DNA of 64,000 bases. It comes from Clostridiaceae bacterium (GTDB taxonomy: Bacteria > Bacillota > Clostridia > Oscillospirales > Acutalibacteraceae). The DNA lies in the NCBI GenBank assembly GCA_016297645.1, contig JAEDGF010000001.1:1-64000 (forward strand), read 5' to 3'. Under the pieces are notes generated by a model that did not search any database, was not told where the DNA came from, and was given only the letters and a program-made list of their open reading frames with translations. How positions within the stretch are numbered: position 1 is the first letter of the stretch; every line of letters starts with the position of its first letter. This document shows positions 1-8,263 of this stretch, in pieces. The translations under genes were made by a program, and so were the position numbers.

Positions 1-25
1 TTACGAGTCAGCAAGGAGTGATTTC

Positions 26-1417
26 ATGTTTTATTGCAGAGAAAAAGAGCTTAACGATATGAATAAGCGCTATTCGCGCGGCAATTTTGAGTGTCTTATC
101 GTCTACGGGCGGCGGCGTGTCGGAAAAACGGCGTTGATAAACGAATTCTGCAAAGACAAACCGACCGTGTTTTTCTCGGCTTTGAATGCGACCGCACAGG
201 AAAACCTCGAAGCGTTGTCAAAAGCGATATACGAAAAAAATCATCCTTCGGCAGAGGAAGCACCGGTTTTCCGCAGCTTTGACGCGGCATTTTCGGAAAT
301 CACGCAGATGTCGGAAAACGAGCGGCTTGTGTTTGTCATTGACGAATATCCGTACCTTGCAAAGGCGGACAACTCGATATCTTCCCGTTTGCAGCACATT
401 ATTGACCGCACATGGAAGGACGGAAAGCTGTTTCTGATTCTCTGCGGCTCGTCAATGAGTTTTATGGAGTATCAGGTGCTCGGATATGAAAGTCCGTTAT
501 ACGGCAGACGAACCGGACAGTACAAAATTCAGGCACTGAACTACAAAGAAATAACGGTTTTCAACCCCGGACTTACACATGAGGAGCAGGCGCTTATATA
601 CGGAGTTACCGGGGGAATTCCGCACTACATCAACAAGCTGAATATTGAGAATGATGTTGACACGGCTCTGAAAGAGAACCTTTTCAATACCTCCGGATAT
701 CTTTTTGAAGAACCGGAAAACCTGCTGAAACAGGAGCTTCGGGAGCCTGCGGTGTACAATTCGATAATAACCGCGATTGCAGGCGGAGCGTCAAAGGCAA
801 ACGAGATATCGACCAAGGTGGGTATTGAATCGGCAGTGTGCGCAAAGTATCTGAAAGTGCTTCTTGACCTCGGTATTCTGAAAAAAGAAAACCCTATCAC
901 CGAAAAACCGGGCAGAAAAACCATATATGTCATAGGTGACAATTTTTTCCGTTTTTGGTATCGCTTTGTTCCGCAAAACATCTCGGCAATAACAGCCGGT
1001 CGCACTGATAAAATATACGACAGCGTGATAAAGCGCCGCTTTCCCGACTACATGGGACTTGTCTTTGAACAGATGTGCCGTGAATACCTGTTTCTCTACG
1101 CCGGCGAGCTTCCTATCGTGCTGTCCGACATAGGGCAATGGTGGGGAACAGACGCAAAAACGAAAAAAGAAGTTCAGATAGACATTGTCGGAACGCCGGT
1201 CGAAGGCAAGGAATACATTATAGGTTCGTGCAAATACAGAAACGAGCCTGTCGGAACGGACGAGTTGGAGCTGTTAAAACGGTATACCGAGGTGTTCGGG
1301 AAAGGAGAAAAATATCATTATTTTATCTTTTCAAAAGGCGGCTTCACACACGGCTTGCAGACCCTCGGCGGCAAAGGCGAAGTAACGCTTATTACACTTG
1401 ACGATATGTATTTGTAA
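26..1417 (+). CDS. AAA ATPase with C-terminal DUF234-type nuclease-like domain
   Basis: 463 residues. A P-loop (GRRRVGKT, residues 28-35) opens an archaeal-type STAND/AAA ATPase domain, with a Walker B-like segment (FVIDEYPYL) near residue 110. The middle looks like a winged helix (residues 235-290). The C-terminal part (about 360-463) matches the DUF234/PD-(D/E)XK-like domain often fused to these ATPases, including a QIDIVG segment followed by GSCKYR; many relatives have ECK at this place, so the nuclease glutamate may be missing. The start at 26 follows an AAGGAGTG ribosome binding site. The cellular role of this family is poorly known. It is probably monocistronic, since a strong hairpin follows. 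Domain call is confident, function is not. Confidence 0.85.
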   Translation: MFYCREKELNDMNKRYSRGNFECLIVYGRRRVGKTALINEFCKDKPTVFFSALNATAQENLEALSKAIYEKNHPSAEEAPVFRSFDAAFSEITQMSENERLVFVIDEYPYLAKADNSISSRLQHIIDRTWKDGKLFLILCGSSMSFMEYQVLGYESPLYGRRTGQYKIQALNYKEITVFNPGLTHEEQALIYGVTGGIPHYINKLNIENDVDTALKENLFNTSGYLFEEPENLLKQELREPAVYNSIITAIAGGASKANEISTKVGIESAVCAKYLKVLLDLGILKKENPITEKPGRKTIYVIGDNFFRFWYRFVPQNISAITAGRTDKIYDSVIKRRFPDYMGLVFEQMCREYLFLYAGELPIVLSDIGQWWGTDAKTKKEVQIDIVGTPVEGKEYIIGSCKYRNEPVGTDELELLKRYTEVFGKGEKYHYFIFSKGGFTHGLQTLGGKGEVTLITLDDMYL

Positions 1418-1550
1418 ACCGCTGTTTTACAGTGTCCGTCAACCCGATAAATCTAAGACAAAATGAAACACCGCAGAACCGGGCAGAATTACGCCTGTTT
1501 CGCGGTGTATTTCACAGCTTTGTTTTTACCGGCACGAAGCCGGTCGTTTT

Positions 1551-1594
1551 GCCGCTGCCGGCATTTCATTTCTGCCGGCGCGGTTTTATTTTTT
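1551..1594 (+). terminator. Rho-independent terminator
   Basis: A GC-rich stem (CCGC-GCCGGCA paired with TGCCGGC-GCGG, one-base bulge, loop about 9 nt) is followed by TTTTATTTTTT on the plus strand. It ends the ATPase transcript and overlaps the last codons of the convergent aldehyde dehydrogenase gene. A shorter hairpin (ACCGGC/GCCGGT) lies about 20 bp upstream. Confidence 0.75.
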
Positions 1595-3052
1595 CGACAG
1601 ATAAAAAGCAATCAATTCTCCGAACGAGCCGGGTAGCTTTTTATATGCGCTTTCGAGTTTTGTATGAATTGTCGAGCCGATATTGAGGTTTCGGGAAAGC
1701 CATATATTGAGCTTATTGTAGGGCTGATATCTCTGACCGAGATCGATAAAGGTCGCCTTATCGACAATACTTGCGTAGTGTGTAAAGGTATCGAAGCCGG
1801 CCTTTCCGTGATACTGTCCCATTCCGCTCTCACCGATGCCGCCGAAGCCCATAGCGGTGGTAATGACATGAATGTCCGTTTCGTTTACGCAGCCGCCGCC
1901 GAAACGGCAAGACGAATGTACCTTTTCGATATTTGCCTTGCTTGACGAAAAAATATACAGTGCAAGCGGTCTGTCGTGTGCGTTTATCTCGGTGATAACA
2001 TCTTCAAGCTCTTTGTATGAAAGCATGGGGAGGACCGGTCCGAAAATTTCTTCGCCCATGACATTGTCCTTCCATGTTATGTTGTCCATGACCGTCATCT
2101 GTATTTTTCGCTTTTCGGGGTCTGCATTGCCGCCGTAAACCACCTTCGAAGCGTCGATAAGTCCCATCACTCTGTTAAAGTGCTTATCGTTTATTATACA
2201 TCCGTAATCGGCATTATTCAGGCAATCACCGAATTGTTTTTCGATTTCATCCTTTACAAGACCGATAAATTTATCTTTAACACTTTCATGAACATAGACA
2301 TAGTCGGGCGCAACACAGGTTTGACCGACATTAAAGCCTTTTCCGAAAACAAGTCTTCTTGCGGCAAGCCTGAGATTTGCGGTTTCGTCAACGATCGTCG
2401 GACTTTTTCCGCCGAGTTCAAGCGTTGCCGGAGTGAGGTTATCTGCCGCTTTTTGCAAGACAAGCTTACCCACCGTTTTACTTCCGGTAAAGAAGATATA
2501 ATCAAATTTTTCGTCAAGAAGATAGCTGTTCTCCTCTCTGCCTCCGGTAACGACCTTTACAAGCTCTTTGGGGAAAACCGTTTCCAGCAGCTTCTTAACG
2601 ACCTCGGTCGTGTGCGGAGAATAGGCGCTCGGCTTTACGATGCAGGTATTCCCGGCGGCAACGGCGTCGATCACCGGAGGAATCGTCAGCATAAACGGGT
2701 AGTTCCACGGACTCATTATGAGTGTAACGCCGTACGGCATCGGTCTGACATAGCTGTGAGAAAGCTGCTGTCCGAACGGAGTAGGCACGGTTTTGGTGCG
2801 CGTGAGCTTGCGAAGGTTTTTCAGCATGTAATTGCACTCTGCTATTACAACAGCTATTTCACATAGATATGACTCGTATGGGCTTTTTCCCAAATCGGCA
2901 TTGAGAGCCGCAGCAATCGAGCTCTCATTTTTGATAATGTATTCTTTTATCTGCCGGATATATTCTATTCTTTTTTCAATATTTCTTGTTCCGCCTCTTT
3001 CAAAAAAATCTCTCTGTGCCTTGATTGCGTTTGAAACCATTTCTGCGGTCAT
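1586..3052 (-). CDS. NAD(P)-dependent aldehyde dehydrogenase (YwdH/class 3 type)
   Basis: 488 residues, normal length for class 3-like aldehyde dehydrogenases, which oxidise aldehydes to acids in the cytosol. Visible motifs are the cofactor-binding FTGSKTVGK, the general-base segment LELGGKSP, the catalytic cysteine in GQTCVAPDY and the late GMGQYHGK segment. The hydrophobic C-terminal end (FGELIAFYLSKK) recalls the membrane-proximal tails of class 3 members. The ATG at 3052 is preceded by GGAGGAG. It is transcribed alone from a recognisable promoter just upstream. Substrate cannot be read from sequence. Confidence 0.93.
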   Translation of the reverse strand: MTAEMVSNAIKAQRDFFERGGTRNIEKRIEYIRQIKEYIIKNESSIAAALNADLGKSPYESYLCEIAVVIAECNYMLKNLRKLTRTKTVPTPFGQQLSHSYVRPMPYGVTLIMSPWNYPFMLTIPPVIDAVAAGNTCIVKPSAYSPHTTEVVKKLLETVFPKELVKVVTGGREENSYLLDEKFDYIFFTGSKTVGKLVLQKAADNLTPATLELGGKSPTIVDETANLRLAARRLVFGKGFNVGQTCVAPDYVYVHESVKDKFIGLVKDEIEKQFGDCLNNADYGCIINDKHFNRVMGLIDASKVVYGGNADPEKRKIQMTVMDNITWKDNVMGEEIFGPVLPMLSYKELEDVITEINAHDRPLALYIFSSSKANIEKVHSSCRFGGGCVNETDIHVITTAMGFGGIGESGMGQYHGKAGFDTFTHYASIVDKATFIDLGQRYQPYNKLNIWLSRNLNIGSTIHTKLESAYKKLPGSFGELIAFYLSKK

Positions 3053-3083
3053 ATTTTCTCCTCCGTCATGTGTTGTTTACTTC

Positions 3084-3113
3084 ATTATAACCTCTATCTA
3101 TACATTTTTTCAA
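3084..3113 (-). promoter_or_regulatory. Sigma-A promoter of the aldehyde dehydrogenase gene
   Basis: Minus strand: TTGAAA (3113-3108), 18-bp spacer, TATAAT (3089-3084), about 30 bp upstream of the start codon. Near-consensus boxes; the spacer is one base longer than optimal. Confidence 0.65.
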
Positions 3114-3336
3114 GCATTTGTATGAAATTTAACATTTATTTAATATTTTACAAATCTTTATTCGGCAGCGCCATACAAGAATTACGACATAGCGAACCTG
3201 TAAATTGCCATCTCATGAGTCGGCAGCTCACAAGCTGAAACTCTTTATCGAACAAAAACCGGTTTACGCTTTTTTGCGGCAGAAATGAAGAGGCGGCGAA
3301 GAAAAAGCTCCGCTTCCTGCTACTACAAGAATATAT

Positions 3337-4082
3337 TCAGAATTTTCCCTCGAGCAGCTTTATAAACAATCCGCCCTGAACGGTCCTGTTTTGGAATGAA
3401 ATAATATTTGCGGTGTCGGTGTCAACCAGTCCGTCATCGGAACGCGTGACATAGAAACATTGTATGCACGCCACAGTGGAGTGATAAACTCTATAAATTC
3501 GCCGTATGTCGGCGCAAACTCCGCCGTCCAGACAAGCCAATCGGACTTCGTGTAGTTTTTTCTGCTGTCAAGCGGCATTCCGTATGGGTTAATATGCTTT
3601 TTGTTGCTTGCGAACTCGCTGTTAAAAACACACGGCGGAAAAAGCTTCGTATGCCAGAGCTTATCCCAAACATAGTTATACTTCATGCTGAATGTATCGG
3701 GGCGGTCAAACACAAGCCGGAAGCTGCCGTCCTTGCTTGAATAAACCGCGTCAAAATACGATACGGGTCTTGAAAGGCGGTAAAGATCATCGGTGAAAAG
3801 AGATGTGTAAAAATTGACATCAAGCAAAATACTTTCGTTTTCAAAGCGATATTTTGTGTTGAGCACGGTAACATCAAGCTTTGTCTGCTCAATAGCCGGA
3901 AGATCATCACCTCTGCCCATAAAACAAAATTTTTTGCCGTCAACCGTTACGATTCCGAACATAACAACGGGGCTGCCGGTCCAATGCACGGTTGTTGATC
4001 TGTTAAGCTCGTCCGCTGCCGACCACACCGAGAAATACGGGTCGATCGTTATAAGCGACACTGCCGGTGCTCTTAATTTCAA
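3337..4082 (-). pseudogene. Broken GtaA-type glutaminase-like gene (DUF4964...DUF1793), internal deletion plus frameshift
   Basis: The first ~112 codons match the N terminus of GtaA/DUF4964 proteins (LRAPAVSLITIDPYFSVWS, HWTG, LSRPVSY). The reading frame then jumps, around 3720-3750, straight into the extreme C-terminal part of the same family (KYNYVWDKL, YGMPLDSRKNYTKSDW, RVPMTDW). Family members are usually 650-700 residues, so roughly 450 codons have been lost in frame. A second lesion is a one-base loss at 3424-3425: after MTDW the expected FDTDTANIISFQNRTVQGG continues in another frame and stops at 3337. The only start is a TTG right after an in-frame TAG, with no good ribosome binding site. 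This is a dead remnant. Confidence 0.85.
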
Positions 4083-4193
4083 ACTGCCAAGCGCCTAAAA
4101 TATTTTCAAATTCTATCAAACAAACAAAACGCTTAATGCTTCGATTCCGATAACGCGTAACAAAACGCGTTGCATATTCCCTGTTTATTTAAT

Positions 4194-4250
4194 TTAAATC
4201 GACATCGCGCCCTGTGTATAAACTCTTTCAAATCTTTGTCCCTTTGCCAT
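4194..4250 (-). pseudogene. Truncated 5' end of a DUF6440-like small gene
   Basis: A strong GGAGGT ribosome binding site precedes an ATG and an 18-codon frame (MAKGQRFERVYTQGAMSI, then TAA). From memory, the peptide resembles the N terminus of DUF6440 proteins, which normally continue for about 60 more residues; the rest is missing here. It sits between rarA and the broken GtaA-type gene on the same strand, so the interval looks like a site of decay. It could instead be a genuine tiny peptide; the family assignment is tentative. Confidence 0.4.
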
Positions 4251-4338
4251 ATGTCTTACCTCCGTAGGTTCGATTATGTATTTTTGCTTTCTATACCTCA
4301 TTTTCTACCTCACGGAATTTTTCGGACTTTTGGTGTTC

Positions 4339-5607
4339 CTACTTCTTTATTTTATCCCAATACTGCTTTGCGGTTTGCTCGGTTTTGTTTTCGCCGGGTG
4401 TGTAGTAGGTCTTATCCTTCACGACATCGGGCAGATACTGCTGACGAACCCAGTGGTCGGGAAAATCGTGCGGATACTTATAAAACTGACCGGGGGTGTC
4501 GTTGTCCGCGCCGTCGCAGTGTTTATTCTGTAAGTGGCGCGGCACGGGACCCGCAAGTCCCGCCTTAATGTCACGGACGGCGTCGTTTATCGCGTTGTAA
4601 GCCGAATTCGATTTCGGCGAGGTTGCGACGAGTATCACAGCGTCGGCAAGCGGAATCCGCGCTTCGGGAAGTCCGACCTGCATTGCGATATCACACGCGG
4701 ATTTGACGATGGGCATTATCATGGGGTACGCGAGTCCCACATCCTCGGCGGCACACACCATAAGGCGGCGGCAGGCGGAAACAAGGTCGCCGGCTTCGAG
4801 AATACGGGCAAGGTAGTAGACCGCAGCGTCCGGATCTGAGCCGCGCATCGACTTCTGGAAGCATGAGAGCATATCGTAATACTCATCGCCCTCTCTGTCA
4901 AAATGCATTGATGAACGGGCGCAGACGGCTTCGGCGGTTTCGAGCGTAATATTGCGTTTTTCGTCTTTTTTCGGCACGGGAGAGCCGAGAACGCACAGCT
5001 CCGTAATGTTGAGAGCCTTCCGCATATCTCCGCCGCAAACGGAGGAGATGTAGTCGAGAACGCCGTCCCGAATTTCGAAATCCTCTTTGTATTCTTCTTC
5101 AAGGAGCATGAAGGCACGGAAAACGCCCTTTTTGACCTCGTCGGCAGGCACGCTTTTGAACTCAAAAACCGTACTGCGCGACAGCACCGCCGAGTATATG
5201 TAGAAATACGGGTTTTCGGTCGTGGAGGCAATGAGCGTTATGTCGCCGTTTTCGATGTACTGCAAAAGCGACTGCTGCTGTTTTTTATTGAAATACTGGA
5301 TTTCGTCGAGATACAGCAGAAGTCCGTTCGGCGCGGCAATAGTATTTATTTCTTTTATGACATCTTTTACATCGGAAAGCGAAGCCGAAGTTCCGTTGAG
5401 AATATGCAGACGCTTCCCCGAGGAAGCCGCAATTATTCTCGCAACGGTCGTTTTGCCCGTTCCGGGAGGACCGTAGAATATCAGATTGGGAATAACGCCC
5501 GATTCAATGATATTCCGCAGCACCGCCCCTTTGCCCAAAAGGTGCTTCTGTCCGGCGATATCGTCAAGTGTACGCGGACGAATTCTGTCCGCAAGCGGTA
5601 TATTCAT
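4339..5607 (-). CDS. rarA: Replication-associated recombination protein RarA (MgsA), AAA+ ATPase
   Basis: 422 residues. A clamp-loader-like AAA+ ATPase that acts at stalled replication forks as a homotetramer. Visible features are the N-terminal LADRIRPRTLDDIAGQ box, Walker A GPPGTGKTT (about residues 46-54), Walker B LLYLDEIQYF, a sensor 1 segment (IASTTENP) and the C-terminal oligomerisation region ending in a conserved YKYPHDFPDHWV segment. An in-frame TGA directly precedes the ATG at 5607, so the start is fixed. Gap to the upstream secreted hydrolase gene is 59 bp on the same strand, so co-transcription is possible. Confidence 0.96.
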   Translation of the reverse strand: MNIPLADRIRPRTLDDIAGQKHLLGKGAVLRNIIESGVIPNLIFYGPPGTGKTTVARIIAASSGKRLHILNGTSASLSDVKDVIKEINTIAAPNGLLLYLDEIQYFNKKQQQSLLQYIENGDITLIASTTENPYFYIYSAVLSRSTVFEFKSVPADEVKKGVFRAFMLLEEEYKEDFEIRDGVLDYISSVCGGDMRKALNITELCVLGSPVPKKDEKRNITLETAEAVCARSSMHFDREGDEYYDMLSCFQKSMRGSDPDAAVYYLARILEAGDLVSACRRLMVCAAEDVGLAYPMIMPIVKSACDIAMQVGLPEARIPLADAVILVATSPKSNSAYNAINDAVRDIKAGLAGPVPRHLQNKHCDGADNDTPGQFYKYPHDFPDHWVRQQYLPDVVKDKTYYTPGENKTEQTAKQYWDKIKK

Positions 5608-5666
5608 TCAAAAAATGCTCCGTTTCATGTTGTGTAAAAGCTGCGCGCAAAACCGTTTGTCCTGAC

Positions 5667-7220
5667 TCAGCAAACAGGTACTCTGCTGCCGTTTTCGATT
5701 TTGTCGATATATTCTTCGGTGAGCGGATACAGGTTCTCGTCCGCATCCGATATCATAAACCGCGAATAACCCTCAAAGGTATCGCAGAGCGGCTGAACAT
5801 CGCTTTCGGCAAGTGCGATAACGAAATCCGTAAATTCCGACCGGTATATGCAGCCGACATGGCGGCAGTTGCGGACGAACCATGTTCTGTCCTTATACTC
5901 TGCGGTAGCTGCATTTATGCACCCGTCAATCGAAACGAACTCGGGAGAAGCGCCGACGAGCTGCTCCTCCGAGAGCTTTCCGCCCACCTCGCTCACAGTT
6001 GCGCCGAACGACATGGGACCGGTTTCGAGAGTTCCGTCACCTTGGAGTCCCGCGGACTCGTACGCGCAGATATTGGGGCGGTTGTAGTTGGCAATTACCG
6101 AGAATTTCATTCCGCCATTCATAGCATCTTCAAGCGTTTCGCTGCGGCGCGACACCACCTCGCGCTGGAATTTGTCCGTTCTCGCGAGAAGTCCTGCGTA
6201 CTCGTCCTCTTTGCCGCCGAAAACGAACAGCTTTGCCTGCTCGTAGTCCTCGTTATATACAATAGACCATATGGCGGGCATGGTGCCGTAGACAGGCAGA
6301 AGCACGCGGTCGTAAATGCTCTTTTGATACTTTTCGGCAAACGAATTTATAAAATTACAGACTTTCTTTGTAAAGCCTATCTTCGTAAGCATATGTACAA
6401 GCGGCGCTGCGCCGGGCGCGACAAACGAGAGATATCTGTCAGCGGCGGCTGCGTCAAACAGAATCTTGCCGTTCATCAGCTCACTCGTGACATCGGTGCC
6501 GTACATGACGGAGGAATCCGAAACGAGCGAATTTATTTTATCGCTGCCGTAATATGTAAGGTACGCAAGCGTGACTATACCGCCCATCGAGCAGCACACG
6601 GCGTTGACCTTATCATACTCCGGGTGGTCTTTGAGCGCGTTATTTATAAAGTCGTTGAGCTTTGCGGCGTTCACTGTCGGGTCAAGCCGCCAGTCGTACA
6701 TAAAATAGTAGACCTTATCCGCACCGTATCTCTTTGTGGCACTCCTCGCAAGTGCTTCTTCTCCGCTTCCGCCCTCACCCGAAAGCTCGGGATAATTCGC
6801 AACGCTTTTATCGTAAACGGGCACGCCGATATTCTGCACGGAATCGCCGTTTTCGTCGCACGCGTAGTCGGACATAACGGAATATGCATAGTCGAGAACC
6901 GACTCAATGGCAGAGTCAACGCTGAAATCTCTTATTCCGGCGGCAAGAGCCTTCCCTATCGCGCCGACAATGCCGGTGAACGAGAGCTTGACTCTCACCT
7001 TTTCCTCTTTTTCTGTGCCGGGGTCTTTAATGAGTCCGCCGAACTCCATTCCGCGGATTATCACAAACGGCTCGGATTCGACATATCCGGTGTTTTCCGC
7101 CGCCGCGCTTTTGTTTTCGGCTGCCACATTCGTTTCGGCGGTGCGTTTTGCCGAAGCGAAAGGCATTGCACAGGGAATTAAAAGGCAGGCGCTCAGTACC
7201 GCACAGATAATTTTTTTCAT
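5667..7220 (-). CDS. Secreted lipase/acyltransferase-like alpha/beta hydrolase (LCAT-like)
   Basis: 517 residues with a clear signal peptide (KK, hydrophobic core, cleavage near ASA-K, residues 1-24). The fold resembles lecithin:cholesterol acyltransferase-like lipases: FMYDWRLDP (about 173-181), then a nucleophile elbow with Ser211 in CCSMGG. The catalytic Asp and His are not assigned with certainty; the C-terminal half has candidate segments around LFVFGGKEDEY. It probably acts outside the membrane on an ester substrate. The ATG follows GGAGG. Between the start and its promoter region is a short GC-rich inverted repeat (around 7238-7252) just upstream of the ribosome binding site. Substrate unknown. 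Confidence 0.7.
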   Translation of the reverse strand: MKKIICAVLSACLLIPCAMPFASAKRTAETNVAAENKSAAAENTGYVESEPFVIIRGMEFGGLIKDPGTEKEEKVRVKLSFTGIVGAIGKALAAGIRDFSVDSAIESVLDYAYSVMSDYACDENGDSVQNIGVPVYDKSVANYPELSGEGGSGEEALARSATKRYGADKVYYFMYDWRLDPTVNAAKLNDFINNALKDHPEYDKVNAVCCSMGGIVTLAYLTYYGSDKINSLVSDSSVMYGTDVTSELMNGKILFDAAAADRYLSFVAPGAAPLVHMLTKIGFTKKVCNFINSFAEKYQKSIYDRVLLPVYGTMPAIWSIVYNEDYEQAKLFVFGGKEDEYAGLLARTDKFQREVVSRRSETLEDAMNGGMKFSVIANYNRPNICAYESAGLQGDGTLETGPMSFGATVSEVGGKLSEEQLVGASPEFVSIDGCINAATAEYKDRTWFVRNCRHVGCIYRSEFTDFVIALAESDVQPLCDTFEGYSRFMISDADENLYPLTEEYIDKIENGSRVPVC

Positions 7221-7397
7221 ATTTTTTCCTCCGTTACCCCCCTCGGGGGTTCCTCTTCATTTCTTTTTTGATTTTAGCACATAGCAGTATGAAAATAAAG
7301 ATGTTACATTTAAATTTTTATTTTTACCTTTTTCGAGATTTTTCTGTGCCATTTTACTAAATTATCGTGTTTTTAAGAAAAAGGATAAAAAAAGATA

Positions 7398-7426
7398 TTG
7401 ACATAAAAATGCGCCTGATGTATAAT
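7398..7426 (+). promoter_or_regulatory. Consensus sigma-A promoter of rpsU
   Basis: TTGACA (7398-7403), 17-bp spacer, TATAAT (7421-7426): a perfect match to the vegetative consensus, 55 bp upstream of the rpsU start. Consistent with strong constitutive expression of a ribosomal protein. Confidence 0.85.
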
Positions 7427-7481
7427 CTCACCGTGTCAAAGTGAAATTGACCCACGCAAATGCGGAGGGAGGGAATATATA

Positions 7482-7658
7482 ATGAGCCAGGTTAAAGTTA
7501 AGGAAAATGAATCTCTTGACAGCGCACTCAGACGCTTTAAACGCCAGACTTCTCGTGACGGCGTTATCCAGGAAGTTCGCAAGAGAGAGCATTACGAGAA
7601 GCCCTCTGTAAGGAGAAAGAAAAAGTCCGAAGCTGCTCGTAAGCGCAAATTCAAATAA
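7482..7658 (+). CDS. rpsU: 30S ribosomal protein S21
   Basis: 58 residues, the typical length. It begins [20 protein letters not shown] and ends in the basic run [12 protein letters not shown]. bS21 binds the 30S subunit near the 3' end of 16S rRNA during initiation. The ATG follows a GGAGGGAGGG ribosome binding site. It has its own perfect promoter and a terminator 17 bp after the stop codon, so it is mainly monocistronic, with possible readthrough into the YqeG-type gene. Confidence 0.97.
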   Translation: MSQVKVKENESLDSALRRFKRQTSRDGVIQEVRKREHYEKPSVRRKKKSEAARKRKFK

Positions 7659-7674
7659 GCGTCCCCAAAAAATT

Positions 7675-7713
7675 GCAGGTCTTTTTCTCAAAAAAGGCCT
7701 GCTTTGATTTTTT
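7675..7713 (+). terminator. Rho-independent terminator after rpsU
   Basis: A 12-bp stem (GCAGGTCTTTTT paired with AAAAAGGCCTGC, one G-T pair), 4-nt loop, then TTTGATTTTTT. Confidence 0.85.
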
Positions 7714-7735
7714 ACGAAATTACAGGAGTACACAG

Positions 7736-8263
7736 ATGATCGACCGCAGCTTTGAAAACAATTGTACGCCGAAGTATTTTTTCGATAAGCTCACCGACAT
7801 CACCCGTGACGACTTCGAACGCATGGGTGTAAAGGCGATCGCACTCGATATCGACAATACTACGGCATACGACAGCGTTCTGACGCTTATTCCCGGTGTT
7901 CGGGAATGGGTTGACAAGGTGCGTTCGTGGGGCTTTCCCATGATCATCGTGTCGAACACCTACACGCTCAGGGCAAAGAAAATCGCGAAAAAGCTCGGCG
8001 GAATGCCCTATATCGCGAACTCGAAAAAGCCTGCCCCGGGCAACATTATCCGTGCTGCGAAAATGCTCGGAGTAAAACCGAACGAAATGTGCCTTATCGG
8101 CGACCAGCTGTTTACGGACGTAAGAGGTGCAAACGACGCCGGTGCCGTTTCGGTCAGGGTTCGCCCTATGCGCACGGAATACCTTTTTTTCATAAGATAC
8201 AAAATTCTCAGAAAACAGGAACACGACTACCTGAAACTGAAAGGATACGGTGATAAAATATGA
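7736..8263 (+). CDS. yqeG: YqeG-family HAD IIIA-type phosphatase
   Basis: 175 residues. HAD motif I is ALDIDNTTAYD (nucleophile Asp in DIDNT), motif II is IIVSNT, a conserved Lys lies in NSKKPAPG, and motif III/IV is LIGDQLFTDVRGAN. Size and layout match YqeG phosphatases of Firmicutes; PGP-type activity has been shown for some relatives, but the substrate here is inferred only. The chosen ATG follows AGGAG at 7724; an in-frame upstream ATG at 7673 falls inside the terminator hairpin and is unlikely. Its stop overlaps the next start (ATGA), so it is translationally coupled to the M24 peptidase. Confidence 0.9.
   Translation: MIDRSFENNCTPKYFFDKLTDITRDDFERMGVKAIALDIDNTTAYDSVLTLIPGVREWVDKVRSWGFPMIIVSNTYTLRAKKIAKKLGGMPYIANSKKPAPGNIIRAAKMLGVKPNEMCLIGDQLFTDVRGANDAGAVSVRVRPMRTEYLFFIRYKILRKQEHDYLKLKGYGDKI

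Noticed and set aside
5568..7181. Plus-strand frame of 537 codons
   Set aside because: Antisense to the secreted hydrolase gene; no ribosome binding site or family motifs, and the minus-strand frame has a signal peptide and a nucleophile elbow.
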